This document shows, piece after piece, positions 43,543 through 51,536 of a stretch of DNA of 64,000 bases (positions are counted from its first letter, which is position 1; the number at the start of each line of letters is the position of its first letter). The position numbers were made by a program, and so were the translations under genes. Location of the stretch: NCBI GenBank assembly GCA_965222535.1, contig OZ244957.1, positions 1,116,001 to 1,180,000 of the forward strand, written 5' to 3'. This DNA is from G965222535 sp965222535. GTDB lineage: Bacteria; Pseudomonadota; Gammaproteobacteria; HK1. The notes under the pieces are model-generated. The model made no database searches and was not told where the DNA came from. It saw only the letters and a list, made by a program, of their open reading frames with translations.

Positions 43543-44082
43543 ATGATCTATTCGCTAGGTGATCGCAAAGTAACTGCGCAGGGAAATTATTTTGTCGCCG
43601 ATAATGCCGCCGTTATCGGCTCGGTGGTGCTGCATGCCGATGTCTCGGTATGGTTCAATGCCGTCGTACGCGGCGATAACGATGTGATCAGCATCGGCGA
43701 ACAGTCGAATATCCAAGACAGTGCCGTATTGCATGTTGACGAGGGCATCCCATTGACATTGGAAGCCAAGGTCAGCGTCGGCCATCTGGCGATGCTGCAC
43801 GGCTGTTGCGTCGGCTATGGCTCGCTGATCGGCATTGGCGCTACGGTGCTCGACCATGCCGTGATTGGTCGCCACTGCCTAATCGGTGCAAACGCCTTGA
43901 TCACCGAACGCAAGGTGATCCCAGAGCGCTCGCTGGTGCTTGGCTCACCGGGGCGGGTCGTAAGGCCACTGACTGACGCGGAAGTTGACAGCCTGCTCGC
44001 AACCGCCGCGCACTATGCCGCTAAGAGCGCTATGTATCGCACGCAGCTTGTGCCCCAGAGCCAGGTAGTCAAAACATCTTGA
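43543..44082 (+). CDS. Gamma-carbonic anhydrase-like hexapeptide protein (YrdA-like)
   Basis: This 179-residue left-handed beta-helix protein has the imperfect hexapeptide pattern of gamma-class carbonic anhydrases and the YrdA/PaaY relatives. The metal-binding region is visible: VWFNAVVRGDNDVISIGEQS (about 37-56), NIQDSAVLHVDEG (His) and VGHLAMLHGCCVGYGSLIGI (two His, about 87-106). It ends with LGSPGRVVRPLTDAE, also typical. A GGGGAGAG site precedes the ATG at 43543; a frame to 43462 is not needed. Whether it hydrates CO2 is not certain for this subgroup. It is about 100 bases after the permease and may be a separate unit. Confidence 0.88.
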   Translation: MIYSLGDRKVTAQGNYFVADNAAVIGSVVLHADVSVWFNAVVRGDNDVISIGEQSNIQDSAVLHVDEGIPLTLEAKVSVGHLAMLHGCCVGYGSLIGIGATVLDHAVIGRHCLIGANALITERKVIPERSLVLGSPGRVVRPLTDAEVDSLLATAAHYAAKSAMYRTQLVPQSQVVKTS

Positions 44083-44113
44083 GGCCTGCATCAGATGCGC
44101 CGCCTTAAAATGA

Positions 44114-44197
44114 CCCTTCCAGCAATAATTTTGTGGTGCCGTTGAGCGGATCGAGAGGTCAGCGCAACATCACGCCACAGGCGTTCTTAATTAAAAA
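44114..44197 (+). repeat. Dispersed repeat, subtype C fragment
   Basis: Only the C interior is left: CCCTTCCAGCAATAATTTTG, TGGTGCCGTTGAGCGGATCG, AGAGGTCAGCG and GGCGTTCTTAATTAAAAA, the same order as in 46838-47055. Ends are gone. Confidence 0.5.
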
Positions 44198-44552
44198 ATA
44201 TTAAAGATTCCAGAGCGTCAAACGCAGCAGCGACTAAGGAGTGCACAAAACGGCCTCCCTCCCCCCCCTTGAGAGGGAACCCAGGGAAGCATGGGAGCGT
44301 GTTCAATCAAGATGCTTGATTGAACACCAGCATCGAAAAATTGACCGTCACAGTCAGGTGAAGCCCTGCATCAGTGTCGCGAACGGCCCGTCTGGCACCG
44401 ATCCTCAGTGATTCTTTCCGTCACTCATGCCGGGACCCCTTGTTGGCGCAACCCGGAAGATCATGCGCTTCACATCTGGGGTTGTATTGATGTGAAGCAG
44501 CTCGATCGCTGGGTATTTGTTTGGAAAGACACGAAATATATTGTCAACCTTA
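44198..44552. other. Intergenic region between two repeat fragments, with a perfect palindrome
   Basis: No gene is supported here. The notable feature is GTGTTCAATCAAG ATG CTTGATTGAACAC at 44299-44327, a 13-bp stem with a three-base loop, preceded by GGGAGC. Part of it (GGGAGCGTG, CAATCAAG) also occurs inverted near 12295-12315 and, more loosely, near 37434. The rest looks like degraded repeat DNA. Confidence 0.45.
44299..44327. repeat. Perfect 13-bp stem palindrome
   Basis: GTGTTCAATCAAG and CTTGATTGAACAC pair exactly around ATG. It could be an operator, a terminator stem or an element end; no T-run follows and no flanking gene points to a regulator. Confidence 0.55.
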
Positions 44553-44619
44553 GCTTACGCAACAGGTGCTCGCCCCCCTTCCCCCAAAAACCCAACCCCC
44601 AAGGTTTTCCGAGGCACCT
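44553..44619 (+). repeat. Dispersed repeat, right-end fragment
   Basis: GCTTACGCAACAGGTGCTCG, CCTTCCCCCAAAAACCCAAC and AAGGTTTTCCGAGGCACC match the right half of subtype A. The left half and palindrome are absent. Confidence 0.55.
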
Positions 44620-44817
44620 CTTTGCGCCAGTATTTTCTATGAGATACCCTAGTGATCCTTCTGCTGTGGCGCGCGCTTGCCCTCGCTCGTGCGGCGGATG
44701 CCGCCAGCAGGCGTTGGCTGTGGCGTACAGCCGTTCCATGATCGTGCGTTAGGGTGTATCCTTCGCTTTTTATCGCCGCAAGCCACCATCCCATAACGCC
44801 ATCGAACCCATAACCGA

Positions 44818-45369
44818 GTGTCTTTGATCGATTACGCGATCATCGTGGCGATCGCCATCTCAGGCGTTATCGCCGTGCTGCGTGGTTTTGTCCATGAGGC
44901 CTTGTCTTTAATCGCCTGGGTAGTGGCGATCTGGGTGGGCATCGGATTCATGTCGCCCCTAGCGCAGTGGCTTGAGCCGCATATCAGCATCCCGCTGTTG
45001 CGTCAGTCGCTGGCGTTCTTTGCCTTGGTTGCGCTGGTTTTGTTGGCAGCGTCAGTAGTCGTTAAGATCGCCAAAGCGGTGATCAGGAAGGTCGAACTTA
45101 GCGCAACCGATCGCGCCATCGGCTTGGTGTTCGGCTGCGGTCGCGGGGCGTTGATCATCACCTTGCTGGTTTTGTTTATGCAGCATACGCCGCTGTCGCA
45201 AGAGCGCGCTTGGCGAGAATCGCGCTTATTGCCTTATTTTTTATTGGCTGCCCAGCAATTTAAAGGGATTGTGCCGCAAGAGATCCAAGACAGCATGCGC
45301 GATCTCGGGCTCACGGCTTTGCCAAGAGAGCTTCAAGCTGTATGGCCTGTGAGCGGCCGCCTCTCCTAA
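44818..45369 (+). CDS. cvpA: CvpA-family membrane protein
   Basis: CvpA proteins are small inner-membrane proteins first linked to colicin V production and to biofilm and envelope stress phenotypes; the molecular role is unclear. The 183-residue product has four membrane segments. It opens SLIDYAIIVAIAISGVIAVL then RGFVHEALSLIAWVVAIWVG (about 22-41), the family signature, and continues with ATDRAIGLVFGCGRGALII (about 97-115). The start is a GTG at 44818. Here purF, a common neighbour, is not adjacent. Confidence 0.88.
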   Translation: MSLIDYAIIVAIAISGVIAVLRGFVHEALSLIAWVVAIWVGIGFMSPLAQWLEPHISIPLLRQSLAFFALVALVLLAASVVVKIAKAVIRKVELSATDRAIGLVFGCGRGALIITLLVLFMQHTPLSQERAWRESRLLPYFLLAAQQFKGIVPQEIQDSMRDLGLTALPRELQAVWPVSGRLS

Positions 45370-45380
45370 ACTTTTATACT

Positions 45381-45407
45381 GGGAAACCTCGAAAAACCTC
45401 AACAGCA
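45381..45407 (-). repeat. End fragment of the dispersed repeat
   Basis: GGGAAACCTCGAAAAACCTC is the terminal sequence of the family, followed at once by unrelated sequence. It sits just after cvpA. Confidence 0.45.
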
Positions 45408-45545
45408 TCGCCTTGGCTTTGACTTGAGGTCGTGCATTCTGCTCTGTTTGGCACACGTCTTGGAAGGGCTGCGGGGAGAACCTCAAGAATAGCCCCCTTC
45501 CTGCATTTTCAGTTACCCTGATATATAACACCATGAGGGCGACAC

Positions 45546-46241
45546 ATGGCGATCCACTTTAATGGCATTAAACTCTGCGTGTTTGATGCCTACGGCACTT
45601 TGTTTGATGTTCACTCGGCGATCGCACGCCAGCGGCGGCAGGTTGGCGACCAAGCCGATGCGGTGTCAGACATGTGGCGGCGCAAGCAGTTGGAATACTC
45701 TTGGTTGCGGACGCTGATGGACCGCTATGTCGATTTCTGGCGTGTAACCGCAGATGCCCTTGACTATTCTCTGCGCGCCCACGGCATTGCGGATGTGAAA
45801 CTTCGCAATACCCTACTGGACGCTTATCTGACGCTGGACTGCTATCCTGAGGTGCCAGCGATGCTGCAGCAGCTCAAAGCCCTGGGCCTGGATACCGCCG
45901 TTTTGTCCAATGGTTCGCCGGCGATGCTGCAAGCGGCGGTACGCAACAGCGGCCTTGAGCCACTGTTGGATGCAGTGCTTTCAGTCGATGAACTGGGGGT
46001 GTATAAACCGACCATGGAGGTTTATCAACTGGTGCTGGATCGCTTCAGTGTCGGGCGATCGCAGGTCAGTTTTCAGTCATCCAATGCTTGGGATGCGGCA
46101 GCGGCGGCGACCTTCGGTTTTCGCGTCGTGTGGTGCAACCGGAGCGCCCAACCAGCGGAGTACTTACCCGATCGAGCGGATGTTGAGATCGCCGATCTGT
46201 CGTTGCTGCCGAGCATTGTCGGCCCGCTTGGCGCACCGTAG
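45546..46241 (+). CDS. Haloacid dehalogenase, type II
   Basis: The 231-residue product belongs to the HAD superfamily. L-2-haloacid dehalogenases hydrolyse short 2-haloalkanoic acids to 2-hydroxyacids. The nucleophile Asp is in LCVFDAYGTLFDVHSAIARQ (about 11-30), motif II in LDTAVLSNGSPAMLQAAVRN (about 116-135), a Lys in GVYKPTMEVY and the late motif in SSNAWDAAAAATFGF. The Y-G-T-L-F-D ending and S-N-A-W-D fit the type II dehalogenase group. Natural substrates are not known and a related phosphatase function is possible. Neighbours are cvpA and a Trm112-like gene. Confidence 0.85.
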   Translation: MAIHFNGIKLCVFDAYGTLFDVHSAIARQRRQVGDQADAVSDMWRRKQLEYSWLRTLMDRYVDFWRVTADALDYSLRAHGIADVKLRNTLLDAYLTLDCYPEVPAMLQQLKALGLDTAVLSNGSPAMLQAAVRNSGLEPLLDAVLSVDELGVYKPTMEVYQLVLDRFSVGRSQVSFQSSNAWDAAAAATFGFRVVWCNRSAQPAEYLPDRADVEIADLSLLPSIVGPLGAP

Positions 46242-46283
46242 CGTGGCGGCGATGATGCTTTATCTGATTAAGAGGAACTACCG

Positions 46284-46550
46284 ATGTCTATTGATCGTGA
46301 ACTGCTGTCGTTACTCGTTTGCCCAATCACAAAAACCGCCATTACTCCATTGGACCGCAAGCGGCTGCATAAATTGAACCAAGCGATCGCCGCACATACG
46401 GTCATCGCTATCGGCGGGGAAACCGTCAACGCTGAAGTTCAAGAGGCGTTGATTACCGTTGACGGACAAACCATCTACCGCATCGACGACGGCATCCCCA
46501 TCATGCTTGAAGAGCAGGCGATCAAGACCTGCGAGCTTGCCGATTGGTGA
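46284..46550 (+). CDS. Trm112-family (YcaR-like) small protein
   Basis: Bacterial YcaR/Trm112 proteins are about 60-90 residues and are often zinc-binding. The 88-residue product has the family start RELLSLLVCPITKTAITPL and the C-terminal IYRIDDGIPIMLEEQA. Only one Cys of the usual CPxC pair remains (CPIT), so zinc binding is unlikely unless other residues help. It lies 42 bases after the HAD gene, so the two may be co-transcribed. Its partner protein is unknown. Confidence 0.8.
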   Translation: MSIDRELLSLLVCPITKTAITPLDRKRLHKLNQAIAAHTVIAIGGETVNAEVQEALITVDGQTIYRIDDGIPIMLEEQAIKTCELADW

Positions 46551-46659
46551 TGCGACCACCAACCTGTGAACGTCCCTCAAGCAGCGGTCATTACTCGCTT
46601 TGAGGGACGCACGGCTTTGCGTGTGCTGGAAGGTGGATGGGGCACCGCCTTGGGCGGCT

Positions 46660-46733
46660 TGGCTGGGGGACTAGGATTCGAACCTAGACTGGCGGAGTCA
46701 GAGTCCGCTGTCCTACCGTTAGACGATCCCCCA
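46660..46733 (-). tRNA. tRNA-Gln (anticodon CTG)
   Basis: The minus strand folds as a tRNA of 74 bases. The acceptor stem is TGGGGGA/TCCCCCA. The D arm begins TCGTCTAACGGTAGGAC. The anticodon arm is GCGGA CTCTGAC TCCGC with anticodon CTG, and the T arm is CTAGGTTCGAATCCTAG. The 3' CCA is encoded (46660-46662). The composition and start base match bacterial tRNA-Gln. It stands alone, with no other tRNA nearby. Confidence 0.93.
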
Positions 46734-46837
46734 TCCGCGTTGCACACCGTACACTTATGCTGTATCGCAGTCAGTACGGCTACCAGCGTCAGTCGTCATT
46801 ATAAATGCATCCAGTGCATTGAGGGCAATAGCTTATC

Positions 46838-47055
46838 GAGCCCCTCGAAAAACTGCGCGAACTAGTTTCCCGAGGGGCTCCTGCGGGACCTGTCTATTGG
46901 GAAAATGCCCCTTCCAACCATCATTTCGTGGTGTCGTTGGTCAGATTGAGAAGTCAGTGAACGGCGCACCGCCGGTGCGCCTCATTAAAAATAAAACAAT
47001 CCCTTCCCCCAGCCCCAGACATCGATCCCATTTCAGGATTCTTTGAGGTTTCCCC
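46838..47055 (+). mobile_element. Dispersed repeat, subtype C, full copy
   Basis: The longest copy, about 218 bases. It has a strong palindromic left end (GAGCCCCTCGAAAAACTGCG with AGTTTCCCGAGGGGCTC), CCTGTCTATTGGGAAAATGC, the C interior (CTTCCAACCATCATTTCGTG, GTGGTCGTTGG-like and GGTCAGATTGAGAAGTCAG, then CGGCGCACCGCCGGTGCGCC) and the right end (CCCTTCCCCCAGCCCCAGAC then CTTTGAGGTTTCC). It ends right before a start codon. Confidence 0.75.
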
Positions 47056-47056
47056 A

Positions 47057-47749
47057 ATGGCATTTAAGCCACTGAGCGATTACATGACCATTAAAAAATT
47101 GCTGATGACCATCAACAGCGAAGGGTATTCGCTGAAAAACAGCAATCGGCTGAAATGTATGTTCGCCCATATCCCCCGGACTGCCGGCACGGCAATCAGC
47201 CAAGCGCTGTTCTCTCACCATGTGGGCCACTACCGACTGTCTCAATACAAAGATATTTACCCTCCACAGAAACTACAAGATTACTTTAAGTTCGCTTTTG
47301 TACGCAATCCATGGGATAAAGTCGCTTCTTCTTATTATTACCTGCAACAAGGCGGTTTTGGGCATCACGATAAACTATGGTTCCACCAACATCTGGCCGC
47401 CTTCAAGGATTTTCGAGCCTTTGTCAGGGGTTGGCTGCCAACCTCTGCTATCCACCTCGGTCATCATTTTGTACCGCAATCCAACTACATCCTCGATAGT
47501 CAATTAAAGATGGATTTTATTGGTTATTTTGAGAATATAGCCGCTGATTTTGCGTATGTGAAAACCCAATTAAAGGCCGATTGTGCGCTCAAGCACATCA
47601 ATCAGCGCACGCAAAAAGACGATTACCGCAACCACTATGACGATGAGTGCCGGCAGGTCGTCGCCACGGTATATGCTGATGATATTAAGCTGCTTGGTTA
47701 TGATTTTGACGCTACGCTGAAGCCCTGGGAGCAGCGGCGCGGCACCTGA
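47057..47749 (+). CDS. Sulfotransferase family protein
   Basis: The 230-residue product resembles Sulfotransfer_2-type enzymes, which move sulfate from PAPS to a sugar or other acceptor. The 5'-phosphosulfate loop is FAHIPRTAGTAISQALF (about 36-52) and the 3'-phosphate site is FAFVRNPWDKVASSYYYLQQ (about 79-98). A helical region with YDDECRQVVATVYADDIKLL follows. The start ATG lies two bases after a subtype C repeat, which may have replaced the original upstream sequence. The gene could act on a surface polysaccharide. It is more AT-rich than its neighbours. Confidence 0.8.
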   Translation: MAFKPLSDYMTIKKLLMTINSEGYSLKNSNRLKCMFAHIPRTAGTAISQALFSHHVGHYRLSQYKDIYPPQKLQDYFKFAFVRNPWDKVASSYYYLQQGGFGHHDKLWFHQHLAAFKDFRAFVRGWLPTSAIHLGHHFVPQSNYILDSQLKMDFIGYFENIAADFAYVKTQLKADCALKHINQRTQKDDYRNHYDDECRQVVATVYADDIKLLGYDFDATLKPWEQRRGT

Positions 47750-47784
47750 CAACATTGCGCTATCAGCTACCGCCGGCGCTAGAG

Positions 47785-47933
47785 GGTACCTCGGGAAACT
47801 GGCTTCGCTAGTTTCCCGAGGTACCCTGCGGGGCTTGTCTATTGGGGGAAGGGTTATAAATCAATGACTTACGTTACAAGCGATCATGCCCCTTCCCCCA
47901 AACCCCCATCCCGTTGCCATTTTTCGAGGTTCC
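47785..47933 (+). mobile_element. Dispersed MITE-like repeat, subtype A, full copy with 6-bp duplication
   Basis: The cleanest copy: GGTACCTCGGGAAACT and AGTTTCCCGAGGTACC make a perfect 16-bp stem, then GCGGGGCTTGTCTATTGGGG, GGTTATAAATCAATGACTTA, CCTTCCCCCAAACCCCCATC and TTTTTCGAGGTTCC. CTAGAG is repeated at 47779-47784 and 47934-47939. It lies between converging genes (sulfotransferase and glmS). Confidence 0.85.
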
Positions 47934-48077
47934 CTAGAGTCTGTTGATGGGAGCGCGCCGTATGATCTAGGCTCGCTGACCGCGGCAAGTGTGCCCCGAT
48001 GGGGGAGCACTTGAAGGGCTGCTCGATCGGATGGATGAGGGAATCCACCAGCACCTCTCACCTGTTTTGGCGTCTTA

Positions 48078-49913
48078 TTATTCCACCGTTACCGATTTCG
48101 CTAGGTTCCGTGGTTGATCAATATCGGTGCCTTTAAGCTTGGCTACGTGGTAAGCCAGCAACTGTAACGGGATGGCATAGGCGATCGGGGTGATTGCCGT
48201 CATCATATCCGGCATCGTAATGACATGCACTCCATGGCCACACGAGATCGGGCTGCCCTGCCCAGCGAAGACATACAGTTCACCGCCACGCGCACGCACT
48301 TCCTCCAGATTGGATTCCAGTTTGCTCAGCAATTCATCGTTGGGCGCTACCGCGACAACGGGCATATTGGCATCGACCAAGGCCAGCGGGCCATGCTTCA
48401 GCTCCCCAGCCGGATACGCTTCGGCGTGGATATAGGAAATCTCCTTCAGCTTCAAGGCGCCTTCCATCGCCACCGGGTACTGCACCCCGCGACCGAGAAA
48501 CAGTGCATGTTGTTTATTGGCGAAGCGTGGTGCCAGCTCGATGATGCGCTGCTCCAGTTGCAACACCGAGGCAAGCATCTCTGGTAGGGTGTGTAGTTTC
48601 TCAACCAAACGCCGCTCCAGATCGGCATTGATCCCGTGGCGTCGTCCCAATACGGTGATCAGCATCAATAGCGCGGTCAACTGAGTGGTGAACGCTTTGG
48701 TTGAGGCGACCCCGATTTCAGGACCGGCGCGTGTCGTCAGCACCAGATCGCATTCCCGCACCACCGAACTGTGTGGCACGTTGACGATCCCTAACGAGGG
48801 GCCGTAGCCCAGTTCTTTCGCCCGGCGTAAGGCACCCAAGGTATCGGCAGTCTCGCCGGATTGAGAAATAGCGACCACCAAACGATCGCTTGATGCTATC
48901 GGGTGGCGGTAGCGGAACTCACTGGCAGTTTCAACATTGCAAGGGATCCGCGCCAGCCCTTCAAACCAGTTACGCGCCACCAAGCCGGCAAAATAACTGG
49001 TGCCGCAAGCAAGAATCTGTACCGACTTGATGCTATCGAAAGCCACCGGCGCAGTCGGCCCAAACGCTTCATCCAGCACCTTGGTATCGGTAAGGCGCCC
49101 CTCCATCGTTGCATAGACGGCCTGCGGTTGCTCGTGGATCTCCTTTTCCATGAAATGTTGGTAGTTCCCGCGAGTTACTGTAAAGCCAGTATTCTGGTTG
49201 AGCATCTGCTGGCGTACAACCGCATTGCCGGCGCTATCAAAGATGTCCGCTTGAGTGCGCCGCAGATCGACAATATCCCCGTCTTCCAAGACCTGGAAGC
49301 GCTGTGTAACTGTGGTCAGCGCCAGCAGATCAGAGGTCAGGTAGTGCTCTTCGTCAGCGCTGCCAACGATCAACGGGCTGCCAAGTCGCGCTCCGATAAT
49401 ACGCTCAGGCTCACTGCTACAAAGTATCGCCAACGCATACGTTCCTTGCAGTTCACTGACGGCTTGTCTCACGGCAAGCAGCAAGTCCCCTCGCTGTTGC
49501 TGGTAATAGTGTACTAAATGAGCGATCGTCTCAGTATCGGTGCAACTGGTGAACAGATAACCCAGAGCCTCAAGCCGCCGCCGCAGCGAGCGATGGTTCT
49601 CGATGATTCCGTTATGCACCACCGCGATCTGATCATGGCTGATGAGCGGGTGAGCATTGGCCTCGCTCGGAACGCCGTGGGTCGCCCAGCGTGTATGCGC
49701 GATAGCCGTCATCCCACGCGCCGCCGTGCTTTGCCGTAGCTGTTTGGCTAAAGCGCATACCTTGCCTGCAGCACGACTCCGCCAAAGCACTCGGTCATCG
49801 TTCAGCAAGGCGATGCCGGCGGAGTCATATCCGCGGTATTCCAAGCGCGAAAGGCCTTGGAGCAGCGTTGGAACAACATCATGCCGCGCAAGCGCAGCGA
49901 CAATCCCGCACAT
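48078..49913 (-). CDS. glmS: Glucosamine-6-phosphate synthase (isomerising)
   Basis: GlmS converts fructose-6-phosphate and glutamine to glucosamine-6-phosphate, the first step of amino-sugar synthesis for peptidoglycan and LPS. The 611-residue product starts MCGIVAALARHDVV (the processed Cys2 is the glutaminase nucleophile) and has RWATHGVPSEANAHP. Two SIS domains follow with ILACGTSYFAGLVARNWFEG (about 300-319), SQSGETADTLGALRRAKELG and HAEAYPAGELKHGPLALVD, and it ends PRNLAKSVTVE as in other GlmS proteins. No glmU gene is adjacent. Confidence 0.96.
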   Translation of the reverse strand: MCGIVAALARHDVVPTLLQGLSRLEYRGYDSAGIALLNDDRVLWRSRAAGKVCALAKQLRQSTAARGMTAIAHTRWATHGVPSEANAHPLISHDQIAVVHNGIIENHRSLRRRLEALGYLFTSCTDTETIAHLVHYYQQQRGDLLLAVRQAVSELQGTYALAILCSSEPERIIGARLGSPLIVGSADEEHYLTSDLLALTTVTQRFQVLEDGDIVDLRRTQADIFDSAGNAVVRQQMLNQNTGFTVTRGNYQHFMEKEIHEQPQAVYATMEGRLTDTKVLDEAFGPTAPVAFDSIKSVQILACGTSYFAGLVARNWFEGLARIPCNVETASEFRYRHPIASSDRLVVAISQSGETADTLGALRRAKELGYGPSLGIVNVPHSSVVRECDLVLTTRAGPEIGVASTKAFTTQLTALLMLITVLGRRHGINADLERRLVEKLHTLPEMLASVLQLEQRIIELAPRFANKQHALFLGRGVQYPVAMEGALKLKEISYIHAEAYPAGELKHGPLALVDANMPVVAVAPNDELLSKLESNLEEVRARGGELYVFAGQGSPISCGHGVHVITMPDMMTAITPIAYAIPLQLLAYHVAKLKGTDIDQPRNLAKSVTVE

Positions 49914-50143
49914 CAGGCCTCCCGGCGAGGTGAGTCATTCAGCAGCATAAGAGAAGAGAGCGTCCGCGATGGCAGGACGAGGGGTGCGTTGCAAGCACCT
50001 CAGCGCAGCGCAGCGTCACCGGCACTTAGAAACCATTGGCGACAGCGGTTTGTCTCGCATCAGGTCCAGCAGGGCAATGTTGAATTCAGGATATAAAATC
50101 ACCCACGAAGGCCTGACACAGAAGACCCAAGCGCCTATTCCAC
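49914..50143. other. Leader region upstream of glmS
   Basis: This stretch, read on the minus strand, is upstream of glmS. I see no clear promoter or structured element. A subtype B repeat follows at 50144-50306. Confidence 0.35.
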
Positions 50144-50306
50144 GGGGAATCTCGAAAAATATGAAAGGGGATGGGGAGATGTGGGGAAGGGTTGCTATGA
50201 ACAATTTCGTAAGCCCCCATCCGTTATGGATTAATATGCCCTCCCACCAATATAACACCATAAGGGCACTCAGAAAAGCTGGCGAAGCTGGTTTTCCGAA
50301 GCCCCC
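50144..50306 (-). mobile_element. Dispersed repeat, subtype B, full copy
   Basis: GGGGAATCTCGAAAAATATG, GATGGGGAGATGTGGGGAAG, the B interior (GTTGCTATGAACAATTTCGT, AAGCCCCCATCCGTTATGGA, TTAATATGCCCTCCCACCAA) and a palindromic end (CTCAGAAAAGCTGGCGAAGC with TGGTTTTCCGAAG). The interior shared with 12163-12282 defines subtype B. Confidence 0.7.
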
Positions 50307-50384
50307 AACGGTGAATTATAGCCCTGCAATCACCTAGGATGCGCGATTGTTTTGTCAACGCAAAGCAGATGTTATTTTATTTAC

Positions 50385-50408
50385 AAATGAGAATGGTTAT
50401 TGTTATGA
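50385..50408 (+). promoter_or_regulatory. Fur box-like operator before the ferric iron transporter
   Basis: AAATGAGAATGGTTATTGTTATG resembles the inverted-repeat Fur site (GATAATGATAATCATTATC). It lies about 60-80 bases upstream of the iron-binding protein start, where a Fur repressor would act. This fits iron-starvation induction. Confidence 0.6.
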
Positions 50409-50465
50409 TTCGCAGCCTTTAGCTGTACCTCCTCGAAACAACTATCACGATAGGTTGTAAAAATC

Positions 50466-51536
50466 ATGTTTTTGAGCAATTCCAAAGCTGAATTACGTTA
50501 TGCTGCAAAGGGTAAGCGCTATGCGGTGCTGGGATGCGCGCTGCTGGTCTGTTTATTATGCGCCGCCAGCACCATCAGAGCCGCTGAGATCAATCTCTAT
50601 TCGTACCGTCAGCCGTTTCTGATCCAGCCGCTGCTTTCCGCGTTCACCAAAGAGAGCGGCATCAAGGTCAATGTAACCTTCGCCAAATCCGGCATCGTTG
50701 ACAAAATCCGTGCGGCGGGAGTCAATAATCCAGCGGATGCGGTGTTGACCGTGGATGTCAGTCGCCTCGAAGCATTACGCAAGGCGGCGCTGTTACAACC
50801 CGTCGATTCGCCGCTGATCAACGCTGCGGTACCGCGTCAATGGCGCGACCCGCAGGGCTTATGGTTCGGCTTGAGTATTCGTGCGCGCGTTGTGGTGGCG
50901 CATCGCGACAGGGTTGCGCCAGACGCTATTCGCCGGCTTGACGATCTGACGGCAAGCCGCTTCCACGGTCGCGTCTGCAGTCGTTCGGGCAAGCACATCT
51001 ATAACTTGGGGTTGCTGGCATCGGTAATCGCCAACCAAGGGGAGAGCGCAGCTGAGCGCTGGCTGCGTGGGTTGAAGGGCAATCTGGCACGCAAGCCGCA
51101 AGGCAACGACCGCGCCCAAGCGAAAGCGATCCATCAGGGCGTTTGTGATCTGGCGCTGCTCAATAATTATTACCTCGGGAAGATGTTGAGCAATACCCAG
51201 AAACCCGAACAGCAAGACTGGGCAAAAAACCTGAGGGTGTTCTTCAGCGATCAGAAAACGCAGGGTCAAGCCGTCAACGTTTCCGCCGTAGGGATCATCA
51301 AACACGCCAAAAACAGAGACAACGCGGTGAAGCTGATTGAATTTCTAGTGAGCGAGAAAGCACAGAATATTTATGCCGGGCAAAACTTTGAGTATCCAGT
51401 GCGCCCCGGGGTGGAACTGCACCCATTGCTTGAAGGATGGGGCGAGTTCAAATCCAATACGCTGAATTTGAGCACCATCGCACGCTATTTGCCAGCCGCC
51501 AGCCGCATGGTCGATCGCATTGGTTTTGATAACTAG
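50466..51536 (+). CDS. Ferric iron ABC transporter substrate-binding protein (FbpA-like)
   Basis: This periplasmic protein would capture ferric ions for the permease encoded next. The 356-residue product has a signal peptide (basic start, then AVLGCALLVCLLCAAST, with cleavage near IRAAEIN). The mature part shows LYSYRQPFLIQPLLSAFTKE, a DAVLTVDVSRLEAL segment and the iron-binding Tyr pair in ALLNNYYLGKML (about 223-234). This is the FbpA/SfuA/FutA group. It lies behind a Fur-like box and overlaps the start of the permease by 17 bases, so the two are one operon. The family assignment is solid. Confidence 0.9.
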   Translation: MFLSNSKAELRYAAKGKRYAVLGCALLVCLLCAASTIRAAEINLYSYRQPFLIQPLLSAFTKESGIKVNVTFAKSGIVDKIRAAGVNNPADAVLTVDVSRLEALRKAALLQPVDSPLINAAVPRQWRDPQGLWFGLSIRARVVVAHRDRVAPDAIRRLDDLTASRFHGRVCSRSGKHIYNLGLLASVIANQGESAAERWLRGLKGNLARKPQGNDRAQAKAIHQGVCDLALLNNYYLGKMLSNTQKPEQQDWAKNLRVFFSDQKTQGQAVNVSAVGIIKHAKNRDNAVKLIEFLVSEKAQNIYAGQNFEYPVRPGVELHPLLEGWGEFKSNTLNLSTIARYLPAASRMVDRIGFDN

